The position numbers and the translations under genes are program-made. This document shows, in pieces, positions 34,488 through 44,467 of a stretch of 64,000 bases of DNA. The notes under the pieces are model-generated. The model did not search any database and was not told the origin of the DNA. It saw nothing but the letters and a program-made list of their open reading frames with translations. Numbering within the stretch: the stretch's first letter is position 1; the number at the start of each line of letters is the position of its first letter. The stretch lies in assembly GCA_021647985.1 (NCBI GenBank), contig JAKITQ010000012.1:1-64000 (forward strand), given 5' to 3'. Source of the stretch: Flavobacteriaceae bacterium. GTDB taxonomy: Bacteria > Bacteroidota > Bacteroidia > Flavobacteriales > Flavobacteriaceae.

Positions 34488-35567
34488 TTAATGTCTGGTT
34501 CTTCTGTAACTTGATCTTGATGGTGCTTGTCTTGAATAAGATGAAGTTCGAGGAGCAGGTTTTGAATAGGATGGTTTACTAGTACTTGGTCTTGTGCTTG
34601 GTCTAGAGCTAGGTCTTGCACTAGGTCTATTGTTAGGTTTGTTGCTTGGCTTGGTACTAGGTCTTGTGCTTGGTCTTGTACTAGGATTTGTTTTATTAGG
34701 TTTGTTAGCAGGTCTTGTATTGGGTTTGCTTTTTGGTCTTGTTACTGACCTCCCAGAAGATTTATAGCCTTTATCCGTATTTATTCCTTTGTTTCTTGTT
34801 GTGTTTTTTCTACTATTTGATAATTGATCTTTGTTACTGATTCCAGGGTTTCTCTTATTAAAAGTTTTATTCGGGTTATTTTTAAAATAAGAATTATTTC
34901 TTGTATTAATACTACTTCTATTATTTATCCTTACGCTATTTCTATTATAAGTAACATTTCTGTTGATATGAACATTAACATTGGCGTGATATCTACCATA
35001 AGAATGCGGACTCCAACCGTGCCAGTAATGTGGGTGATGGCCCCAATACCAGGGAGAATGCCATGGGCTATATGCTGCCATCCAAAAAAAAGTAAAAAAT
35101 ACGGGTACTACAGGATATACAGGAGTGATATAATAATTTGGGCCATACATACCAACATTACCAACAAATTGAACTTGCGTAGTGCCATTGGAGTCTTTTT
35201 TTACGTCAATAGTAGCTACTTCCTGAAACTGATCTTTACCAATTATAGATTGAATAGATATGGTATGTACATTGTTATCTGTACCTGTTTCCATTACTCT
35301 TAAATAATCTACTTCACCATCATTGTTAAGGTCTAAATTTGATATTTGCGTTTTAGGGTCGTTAAGTCTTTTTTCAAAATCTTCTAAATCTTTCGACGCA
35401 CCAAAAATAGAAGCAACAGCCTCTAAATCTAAATTATCACTAATATCTTCACTGTTTGCTTGAATTGTGGTAACATCTTGTGCCACAATGTAGTTAAAGG
35501 AAATTGAAAATAGAAATACAATTAAAATAGAGATTTTTGTTTTAAATATAAAATTTGATTTACCCAT
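34488..35567 (-). CDS. secreted protein with RPS-rich repeat tail
   Basis: This 359-residue protein has a signal peptide ending near IVAQD (about residue 30) and an EF-hand-like loop DLNNDGEVDYL. An aromatic/proline/histidine-rich middle (WYWGHHPHYWHGW) follows, then an Arg/Asn-rich stretch and a tail of near-tandem RPST/KPSN/RPSA units from about residue 285 to 335. At DNA level the tail is a set of 12-base imperfect repeats near 34580-34720. The protein is strongly basic. It may interact with cell wall or polyanions, or be a surface protein; I do not recognise a family. Confidence 0.8.
   Translation of the reverse strand: MGKSNFIFKTKISILIVFLFSISFNYIVAQDVTTIQANSEDISDNLDLEAVASIFGASKDLEDFEKRLNDPKTQISNLDLNNDGEVDYLRVMETGTDNNVHTISIQSIIGKDQFQEVATIDVKKDSNGTTQVQFVGNVGMYGPNYYITPVYPVVPVFFTFFWMAAYSPWHSPWYWGHHPHYWHGWSPHSYGRYHANVNVHINRNVTYNRNSVRINNRSSINTRNNSYFKNNPNKTFNKRNPGISNKDQLSNSRKNTTRNKGINTDKGYKSSGRSVTRPKSKPNTRPANKPNKTNPSTRPSTRPSTKPSNKPNNRPSARPSSRPSTRPSTSKPSYSKPAPRTSSYSRQAPSRSSYRRTRH
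34565..34720. repeat. imperfect 12-bp coding repeats (RPST units)
   Basis: Variants of CTTGGTCTTGTG follow each other for about 150 bases and encode the (R/K)PS(T/N/A) units in the tail of the secreted protein at 34488. They keep the reading frame and have no spacers, so they are coding repeats and not a CRISPR array. Confidence 0.7.
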
Positions 35568-35600
35568 TTTTTAAATTTTCATGAAATAAATTACGAAGAG

Positions 35601-35608
35601 CAAATATA
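35601..35608 (-). promoter_or_regulatory. -7 promoter box for the RPS-repeat protein
   Basis: The minus strand reads TATATTTG here, matching TAnnTTTG, 33 bases upstream of the ATG at 35567. I see no TTTG at the -33 position. Confidence 0.4.
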
Positions 35609-35746
35609 ATAAAATGAATGCTAAAAATTATTTAATCATATCAATAAATAGCATTATTACATAATGTTTAAATAAATCAAACTAATTGTTTCATTAGCTA
35701 AAGATTCAATTAAATTTGTAATAAGAATCAACTAATAAAAAAATCA

Positions 35747-37093
35747 TTGAACTTAAAAAAATACACATCTGAATTTAAATATAATTTTAAACTAGCTATT
35801 CCTGTAATGATAGGTCACTTGGGCCATGTTTTGGTGGGCCTAGCCGATAATATTATGGTTGGTAGATTAGGTGCTGCACCATTGGCTGCAGTATCATTAG
35901 GAAATAGTTTTGTTTTTATTGCTTTTTCAATAGGAATTGGTTTTTCTTTAGCAATAACACCATTGATTGCAGAAACTGATGGTGAAAATGATATTGAAAA
36001 AGGCAGAAATGTTTTTCAGCACGGTTTAATACTATGTGCAATTTTGGGTTTAAGCATGTTTTTGATGTTGCTTTTGGCCATACCATTAATGCGTTATATG
36101 AATCAACCTCAGGAAGTGGTTGAACTGGCGATTCCATATCTTGAAATTGTGGCATTTTCTATGATTCCGTTAATGATCTTTCAGGCGTTTAAGCAATTTA
36201 CAGACGGTTTGTCACAAACCAAATACGGAATGCATGCGACCGTGATTGCCAATGTTGTAAATGTTGTTTTAAATTTTGTATTGATCTATGGTTTCTGGAT
36301 TTTTCCAAGGTTAGAATTGATTGGAGCTGCTTACGGCACTTTAATTTCAAGATTTGCCATGATGTTTTTTATCATTTTAATCATGAATTCTAAAGATAAG
36401 TTTGCACCGTATTTTAATCGTTTAAAACTGGCAGAAATAAAGAAAAGTGTTTTGATGAAAATCATTAATTTGGGTTTTCCTACAGCCATGCAAATGTTGT
36501 TTGAAGTTGGTATATTTACAGCAACTGTTTGGTTGGCAGGTACTTTGGGTACAGTTGATCAGGCAGCAAATCAAATAGCTTTAAATTTATCTTCCATGAC
36601 ATTTATGATAGCCGTTGGTATGGGTGTTGCTGCAACAATTAGAGTAGGTAATCAAAAAGGCTTGAAAAATTATAAAGATTTAAGAAGGATAAGTTTTTCT
36701 ATTTTTTTGCAGGTTTTTATAATTGAATTTTTCTTTGCAATTTCATTTTTTCTGTTCAAAGATGTTTTACCTTTGGCATATATTGACAATATATCTGTAA
36801 TAAAAACGGCATCTTCTTTATTATTAATTGCCGGTTTGTTTCAGTTGTCTGATGGGTTTCAAGTTGTTGTTTTAGGAGGCTTAAGAGGATTGCAAGATGT
36901 TAAAATGCCTACATATATTACTTTTGTAGCCTATTGGTTGGTTGGATTTCCAATAAGTTATTTACTTGGTATAACTTTTGGTTATGGAAGTCAAGGCTTA
37001 TGGATTGGATTGTTAGTAGGTTTAACCACTTCGGCTGTATTATTATTTTTAAGATTTAATTATTTATCGAATAAATTAATAGATAGAGGATAA
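35747..37093 (+). CDS. MATE family efflux transporter
   Basis: This 448-residue membrane protein has twelve hydrophobic segments in the two-fold MATE pattern. Typical segments are HLGHVLVGLADNIMVGRLG near the start, GLSQTKYGM, and AANQIALNLSSMTFMIAVGMG in the second half, identified by position about 280-300. It would export organic cations or drugs using an ion gradient. It begins at TTG, the only start upstream of the first helix. A Wzx-like flippase gene follows after one base, so they form an operon. Confidence 0.92.
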   Translation: MNLKKYTSEFKYNFKLAIPVMIGHLGHVLVGLADNIMVGRLGAAPLAAVSLGNSFVFIAFSIGIGFSLAITPLIAETDGENDIEKGRNVFQHGLILCAILGLSMFLMLLLAIPLMRYMNQPQEVVELAIPYLEIVAFSMIPLMIFQAFKQFTDGLSQTKYGMHATVIANVVNVVLNFVLIYGFWIFPRLELIGAAYGTLISRFAMMFFIILIMNSKDKFAPYFNRLKLAEIKKSVLMKIINLGFPTAMQMLFEVGIFTATVWLAGTLGTVDQAANQIALNLSSMTFMIAVGMGVAATIRVGNQKGLKNYKDLRRISFSIFLQVFIIEFFFAISFFLFKDVLPLAYIDNISVIKTASSLLLIAGLFQLSDGFQVVVLGGLRGLQDVKMPTYITFVAYWLVGFPISYLLGITFGYGSQGLWIGLLVGLTTSAVLLFLRFNYLSNKLIDRG

Positions 37094-37094
37094 T

Positions 37095-38555
37095 ATGGGA
37101 GTAGTATTGCAACAATCGTTTAAAAACACCTTGATCATATTTTTAGGATTTGCCATAGGTGGTATCAACGTTTTGTTTTTGTATACGCATTTCTTAGAAG
37201 CAGAATATTATGGATTGATTACATTTTTATTATCATCAGCAAATATATTAATGCCTTTATTGGTATTTGGTATGCAGCATACCATCATTAAGTTTTTTTC
37301 ATCTTATAAAAAAAAATCTGATAAAGATAATTTTTTATTAACTGCATTGGTTTTACCCTTGTTAATTATTGTACCCTTATCTTTTATAGGATCGTTATTT
37401 TATGAGTACATAGCCGATTTACTTTCTAAAGAAAATACTATTATAAAAAAGTATACGTATCTCATATTTTTGATTTCCATTTTTATGGGTTATTTTGAAG
37501 TTTTTTATGCCTGGAGCAAAGTACATATGCAAACAGTTTTTGGTAATTTTATCAGAGAAGTTTTTGCTAGAATATGCGTAACTGTATTATTGCTAGCTGT
37601 ATATTTTGAAGTTTTAACCAATGAACAGTTTATTTATGCGGTTGTATTGGTTTATTTAATCCGCATGATTATTATTAAGATCTATGCGTTTAAATTGTAT
37701 TTCCCACAAATATTGAACTTTGCTTTACCTGATAATATAAAGGGAATCATATCATTTTCTTTTTATATCATTTTGGCTGGATCGGCAGGCAGTATTTTAT
37801 TGGAAATTGATAAGTTTATGATACCACAAATAGAAAATATTGTACAAGTAGCTTATTATGCTGTTGGAGTTTATATTGCTTCGGTAATTGCTATCCCTTC
37901 AAGGGCATTACAGCAAATTGCAAATCCAATTACAGCAAAAGAATTAAACAAAAATAATTTGAATGAAGTTGAGGTTCTTTACAAAAAGAGTTCTATAAAT
38001 TTACTTATTATTGGAGGTTTGTTTTTTTTATTGATCAATGTTAATATAAATGAACTTTATCAACTCATAAATAAACCAGAGTATACGGTTGGTATTTATA
38101 TCGTGTTAATCATCTCAATTTCTGAACTTTTTAAGTTGTCTCTTGGAACAAATGGTGCTATTTTGACCAATTCTAAATATTATAAAATGTTATTTTATTT
38201 TTCAATTGCTATGGCTGTTAGTGTAATTGTTTTAAATAGAGTATTGATAAATTTAATGGGTATCGAAGGAGCGGCTTTAGCAACCATAATTGTAGTAATT
38301 ATTTTTGGAATTATTAAAATATTATATGTCAATAAAAAATTAAAAATGCACCCGTATTCAAAAAACTCTATGTTAATTCTAGGGATTATCGGAATACTTT
38401 TTTTTGCATTTTATTTTGTACCTGTTGGTGATAATCCGATTTTGAGTATTCTTTTAAAAAGCGTATTGCTTATAGTTATTTATACCGTATTGATCATTAA
38501 ATTACATCTTTCAGAGGATATTAATAATTTATTTTATAAATATTTCCGCAAATAA
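37095..38555 (+). CDS. Wzx-like polysaccharide flippase
   Basis: This 486-residue protein has about fourteen hydrophobic helices and belongs to the polysaccharide synthase/flippase branch of the MOP superfamily. It opens with SFKNTLIIFLGFAIGGINVLF, an early helix at about residues 8-28. Members flip undecaprenyl-linked sugar units across the inner membrane. It follows the MATE gene by one base. No O-antigen genes are adjacent, so the substrate is unknown. Confidence 0.88.
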   Translation: MGVVLQQSFKNTLIIFLGFAIGGINVLFLYTHFLEAEYYGLITFLLSSANILMPLLVFGMQHTIIKFFSSYKKKSDKDNFLLTALVLPLLIIVPLSFIGSLFYEYIADLLSKENTIIKKYTYLIFLISIFMGYFEVFYAWSKVHMQTVFGNFIREVFARICVTVLLLAVYFEVLTNEQFIYAVVLVYLIRMIIIKIYAFKLYFPQILNFALPDNIKGIISFSFYIILAGSAGSILLEIDKFMIPQIENIVQVAYYAVGVYIASVIAIPSRALQQIANPITAKELNKNNLNEVEVLYKKSSINLLIIGGLFFLLINVNINELYQLINKPEYTVGIYIVLIISISELFKLSLGTNGAILTNSKYYKMLFYFSIAMAVSVIVLNRVLINLMGIEGAALATIIVVIIFGIIKILYVNKKLKMHPYSKNSMLILGIIGILFFAFYFVPVGDNPILSILLKSVLLIVIYTVLIIKLHLSEDINNLFYKYFRK

Positions 38556-38573
38556 TTTTATAAAATAAGAACA

Positions 38574-38602
38574 TTTGTATTCCGTTGTAATGTTTACTTT
38601 TG
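38574..38602 (+). promoter_or_regulatory. candidate promoter of the LysE-family gene
   Basis: TTTG at 38574-38577 and TACTTTTG at 38595-38602, with 17 bases between, match the Bacteroidota -33 and -7 boxes. The -7 box ends 20 bases before the ATG. Confidence 0.5.
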
Positions 38603-38622
38603 TTTAAATACAAATTTATTTT

Positions 38623-39237
38623 ATGCAATATATTTTTCATTTATTTTTAGGTTTCGTAATGGCTTTTATTAGTTTGGTTCCACCGGGTATGTTAAACATG
38701 ACTGCGGTTCGTACAGCCATAGAAAAGAATCGAAAATCAGCAATTTTCTTTTCTTTTGGAGCAGCAATTATTGTAATACCACAAGCTTATATTGCATTAG
38801 CCTTTGCAAAATACTTTGTAAAACACCCCGAAATAATAGATAGGCTTACCATTGCTGGAATTGTTGTATTATTTGTTTTGTCGGTGTTTTTCTTCTTTCA
38901 AGCTCGTAAAAAGTTTAAAGGAGAAGGAAAAGAGAAGAAAGGAAATTTTATTTTAATAGGCATGTTTATGTCTACCATGAATATGCTGGCAATTCCTTTT
39001 TATTTGGTTTTAAGCTCTGTATTAGAAACTAAAGGTCTACTCATAATGAGTCAACCGTATATTAGTATTTTTGTAGGAGGAGTATTTTTCGGTGCCTTTG
39101 CCTTATTTACACTATATGTGATTTTCGCATCAATTATCGAGAAAAAAGCACAGTTTATTGCCAGAAATATCAATTATATTTTAAGTATTTTATTTTTTGT
39201 TTTAGGAATTTTGACATTAATTAAAATATTAAAGTAA
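38623..39237 (+). CDS. LysE family exporter
   Basis: This 204-residue protein has six hydrophobic segments and the LysE/RhtB N-terminal pattern FVMAFISLVPPGMLNMTAVRTA (about residues 8-28, cited by its PPG core). Family members export amino acids such as lysine, homoserine or threonine. It has its own promoter match and lies 67 bases after the flippase gene. The specific substrate cannot be read from the sequence. Confidence 0.88.
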   Translation: MQYIFHLFLGFVMAFISLVPPGMLNMTAVRTAIEKNRKSAIFFSFGAAIIVIPQAYIALAFAKYFVKHPEIIDRLTIAGIVVLFVLSVFFFFQARKKFKGEGKEKKGNFILIGMFMSTMNMLAIPFYLVLSSVLETKGLLIMSQPYISIFVGGVFFGAFALFTLYVIFASIIEKKAQFIARNINYILSILFFVLGILTLIKILK

Positions 39238-39277
39238 TTAATTTATTAAATTAGCGACAAATAAAATAAATACTTTA

Positions 39278-39772
39278 ATGGTTCAAGCAATTATCTACAA
39301 TCTTCAAAGAGGAATTAAATTATTAAATATTATTGATAGTCAACAGTATAATGATACTTCAGTAGCACCATATTATTCTAGTATTGGAATTCATATGCGC
39401 CATATTCTAGATGTTTTTGATTGTATTTTTACTGGTTTAGAAACTGGAAAAGTTAATTTGGCAGCGAGAAAACGGAATGAATTGGCTGAAACTAAAGTTG
39501 AAAATGGTCTTGAATATTTTGAGGTAATAATAGCAAAACTTAAAAAAATTCAACTTGAAAATCTGGATACTATGATTGAGGTCCAAGATGATTTAGGGTT
39601 GGGAGTTGTTACGGCAAGCTATACTTTAGCGTCGGCTTTTATACAAGCGCATAGCCATGCTATTCATCATTTTGCGAGTATAGGTTATATTATTTCTCAA
39701 TTAGGAATTAATTTACCCGATGCCGATTTTGGATATAACCCTACAACTCCGAGAAGTAATATTTTAAACTAA
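39278..39772 (+). CDS. DinB superfamily protein
   Basis: This 164-residue four-helix protein has the DinB/YfiT histidine pattern: His in IGIHMRHILDVFD near residue 45 and two in AHSHAIHHFASIGY near residue 130. These residues could form a metal site. DinB-like proteins are often thiol- or metal-dependent transferases with unknown substrates. This is not DNA polymerase IV, despite the name. Its stop lies 4 bases from the convergent ATP-grasp gene. Confidence 0.85.
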   Translation: MVQAIIYNLQRGIKLLNIIDSQQYNDTSVAPYYSSIGIHMRHILDVFDCIFTGLETGKVNLAARKRNELAETKVENGLEYFEVIIAKLKKIQLENLDTMIEVQDDLGLGVVTASYTLASAFIQAHSHAIHHFASIGYIISQLGINLPDADFGYNPTTPRSNILN

Positions 39773-39776
39773 TTAT

Positions 39777-40895
39777 TTAAAAAGTTTTTTTATTTAATAC
39801 GCTAAGCTTTTTTGAATACTTTCTTAGCCATAGTAAATTTTTTAAAAGAGGAATGAATTTAGGGTAGGGTACACCAAACTCTTCATGGTTTACCATTGCA
39901 ATTTTACCCATTATTTTCCAATGATGATTTAAGTTTTTAAGAGCCTTAAAAAATGAAGCATTTTTATAAGAAGCATCATAAATATGAGTTGGTTCTGAAA
40001 TAATACCATTCACTTCTAATATTTTAAGATTTTTTCCTTGAAGTAAGTTTTTGAAATTTTCATATTTTATATCCAATCTACCGTAATACCATCCATCTAT
40101 TTGTGTGCAGATTTGATTTATTATTTGTGTCAATTCATTACTAATTAAATGATTACCATTTAAAAATTCAGTACCTTTTGAATGATTTCCAATAGCTGTT
40201 AATGTAATTGTTTTTCCAAGTTCAAATACAATTTTCATTTTTTCTTTATGGATATTTTGAAAAATATTAAAGTACAAAAAAGCTCTTTCATCCTGTTTGA
40301 TCAGTTCTGATAAGGTATGAACACCGTCACCAGTTACAGTTAAAAATCTTTTTATTGTTATGGATGTGATTTTGCCATTTGTATTTCCCGGAATTCTGTG
40401 ATAAAATATACCTAGTTCTTTGTTATAAGTGATAAACTCTTGGATCAATTTATTTTCATCTACATTTTGTAAATACCTTTTTAGATCGTCTTTTGTATTT
40501 ATTTTTTTTACCAAATAACCTCGAAACCCAATATCTGGTTTGGCTATAATTGGAAATTCCAAACCTAGTTTGTCAATCTTGTTTAAACACTCTTGAAAAT
40601 TTTCTTTTTTAAGAATAAGTATGCTTTTAGGTCTATATTTTTCGGGTACCAAAAGCAAGGTTTTATATTTAGACTCTGTTCCATTTCCCGAAAACAAAAT
40701 CCCTGGGTTTGTTGCTAAAAAAAATATAATATGGCCTGCTTTGATCGACCTATATATAAAAAATGGAAATAATGGGATATAATAAATAATCGTTGGCCAG
40801 TGTTCCCATTGGGTTGATCGAATAAAAAAAGATTTTATTTTTATTTTTGAGACAATTTGCATTTTCATTATTTTCTTAGACGAATAATATTTCAA
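39777..40895 (-). CDS. ATP-grasp superfamily protein, D-Ala-D-Ala ligase-like
   Basis: This 372-residue protein has the ATP-grasp elements FPIIAKPDIGFRGYLV (ATP-binding lysine), LIQEFITYNKELGIFY, and GRLDIKYE with KILEVNG, the Mg-binding D/N region of D-Ala-D-Ala ligase-like enzymes. The first 60 residues are basic and hydrophobic, and may bind the membrane. It would join a carboxylate to an amine or thiol with ATP. The substrate is unknown. A second in-frame ATG occurs at codon 9. It begins two bases after the small membrane protein gene upstream. Confidence 0.8.
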   Translation of the reverse strand: MKYYSSKKIMKMQIVSKIKIKSFFIRSTQWEHWPTIIYYIPLFPFFIYRSIKAGHIIFFLATNPGILFSGNGTESKYKTLLLVPEKYRPKSILILKKENFQECLNKIDKLGLEFPIIAKPDIGFRGYLVKKINTKDDLKRYLQNVDENKLIQEFITYNKELGIFYHRIPGNTNGKITSITIKRFLTVTGDGVHTLSELIKQDERAFLYFNIFQNIHKEKMKIVFELGKTITLTAIGNHSKGTEFLNGNHLISNELTQIINQICTQIDGWYYGRLDIKYENFKNLLQGKNLKILEVNGIISEPTHIYDASYKNASFFKALKNLNHHWKIMGKIAMVNHEEFGVPYPKFIPLLKNLLWLRKYSKKLSVLNKKTF

Positions 40896-40897
40896 AC

Positions 40898-41155
40898 TTA
40901 TCTGTTGAAAAGCGCTTTTAAAATTTTACGAAATGCTTGAACAACTATAAATATGGTGAAAAATGCCAAAAAACAACCCAAAATTAAAATGATGTAAGTA
41001 TCACTTTTTTTCAAAGCCTTAAACCCAATGGTAATTAATATTGGAGAAATAAAAAGTAGTGGTAAAGAGATGGCCAAATACTTTAAACCAGTATTGAATA
41101 ATGACTTGGACTCTTTATTCTCAAAAGTATTTTGTTTATGATTTGATTTTGCCAT
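40898..41155 (-). CDS. small membrane protein, DUF6095-like
   Basis: This 85-residue protein has two hydrophobic helices (about 27-45 and 53-72) separated by a short basic turn, with a charged N-terminus. It resembles small conserved flavobacterial membrane proteins (DUF6095 type). No function is known. The ATP-grasp gene follows two bases downstream, suggesting a two-gene operon. Confidence 0.75.
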   Translation of the reverse strand: MAKSNHKQNTFENKESKSLFNTGLKYLAISLPLLFISPILITIGFKALKKSDTYIILILGCFLAFFTIFIVVQAFRKILKALFNR

Positions 41156-41209
41156 ACTTTACTTTCAATTGAAATAGTTTGTGTAAATATATGAATTGAT
41201 TTATCAATC

Positions 41210-41240
41210 AAAAAAAAAGCGAGAATTTAATTCTCGCTTT
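41210..41240 (-). terminator. rho-independent terminator of icd
   Basis: GCGAGAATT (41219-41227) is inverse-complementary to AATTCTCGC (41229-41237). On the minus strand the hairpin is followed by nine T. It lies 20 bases beyond the icd stop. Confidence 0.88.
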
Positions 41241-41260
41241 AAACAAATTTTAGTTTATGT

Positions 41261-43516
<2,256 letters not shown>

Positions 43517-43783
43517 CTATTTTTTTTAATTCGCTGTAAAAAATAGTGTTGCTAATTATTTTAAATTTTTTTGCGCCACAAAGATACTTTTTTTTAAACA
43601 AGAAAAGTGATTTAAGATACAGCTAAAATTGAAATATAACAACATCTTTTAAAGATATTGCCAAAGTTATAGTTTAGAGAATTAACCAATAATTTTTCAC
43701 AGATTTTAAACCTGTATTTTATAAGATTTATTTATATAATCAATGAAAGAATAGTTTGTAAAAACGTATATGTTAAACAATAA

Positions 43784-43821
43784 AAAAGCCATAAAAAACT
43801 TTATGTTTTCTTATGGCTTTT
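43784..43821. terminator. orphan hairpin terminator
   Basis: AAAAGCCATAA (43784-43794) pairs with TTATGGCTTTT (43811-43821) around a 16-base loop, with A and T tracts on the two sides. No annotated gene runs into it from either direction, since icd and the ABC gene both point away. Confidence 0.65.
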
Positions 43822-43944
43822 ATAAATGGTATTCAAAAGAGTACAATTAATGTTAGTAAGACATTAAAAATACAATTTTAAAAACTGCTTTTATATTTTC
43901 ATTTTTAAGATGTATTAAATACTTTGTTTATGAAAATCATAAAA

Positions 43945-43967
43945 ACAAAAAAGAGAATATAATTCTC
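43945..43967 (-). terminator. weak minus-strand terminator-like hairpin
   Basis: GAGAAT (43953-43958) and ATTCTC (43962-43967) form a 6-bp stem with a 3-base loop. On the minus strand it is followed by TTTTTTGTTTTT. No gene upstream on that strand is known. Confidence 0.4.
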
Positions 43968-44078
43968 AACATCATTTATTTATAACAGTTTTCATAACTA
44001 TATAGGGGGTGAATAAATAAATGGATGCAAAACAAAAATAGGTTTTATGCCTTGTAGATGCTGATATTTAGTAGGTAA

Positions 44079-44101
44079 CTTGTTAACTATGAGTTAACAA
44101 G
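44079..44101. promoter_or_regulatory. perfect 10-bp palindrome, possible operator
   Basis: CTTGTTAACT and AGTTAACAAG are exact inverse complements separated by ATG. The core GTTAAC palindromes suggest a site for a dimeric regulator, about 370 bases before the ABC exporter gene. The regulator is unknown. Confidence 0.4.
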
Positions 44102-44227
44102 AATTATTAACATTTGTTTATATCTAGATAATTATCACTTATGTTAAAATGCTCAGGGTCTTAAAGGTGTAAAAATTTGAATAACCCATGTAGCCTTATT
44201 TTTGACTTGATTGCTAAATTAATTTAC

Positions 44228-44338
44228 ATGATCCAAATTAAAAATTTGGCAAAGCTTGTGGCCAACTTGATTGGCTATGAAAACAGCACCGCCTACAAGA
44301 TGTGGCTAGGAAATACTCCTATGCCCGCTCGCCTTTGA
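44228..44338 (+). other. 36-codon frame, probable gene remnant
   Basis: ATG 44228 to TGA 44336-44338 encodes a 36-residue peptide including NLIGYENSTAYKMWLGNTPM. Its base composition is richer in G+C than its surroundings, and its codon use looks like coding sequence. A CTTTGAGG/CCTCGAAG hairpin (44333-44354) spans its stop. I cannot match it to a family. It may be the 3' end of a decayed mobile or accessory gene. Confidence 0.35.
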
Positions 44339-44467
44339 GGGCTCTGCCTCGAAGATAGTTGATTGTATCGGATACTATAAAATATACGCCCCCTCATCCT
44401 TGAATTGATTATTATGCCTTCTTGTCATGAATCGTTATATTGGCTTGGTTTTAGACTAATAGAAATT

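Noticed and set aside
34565-34720. CRISPR-like array of 12-base repeats
   Set aside because: Repeats are contiguous, imperfect, in frame, and encode the RPS tail of a secreted protein; there are no spacers or cas genes.
44405-44467. 21-residue N-terminal extension of the ABC exporter from a TTG
   Set aside because: The extension is unlike ABC exporter N-termini, and the ATG at 44468 begins a typical sequence.
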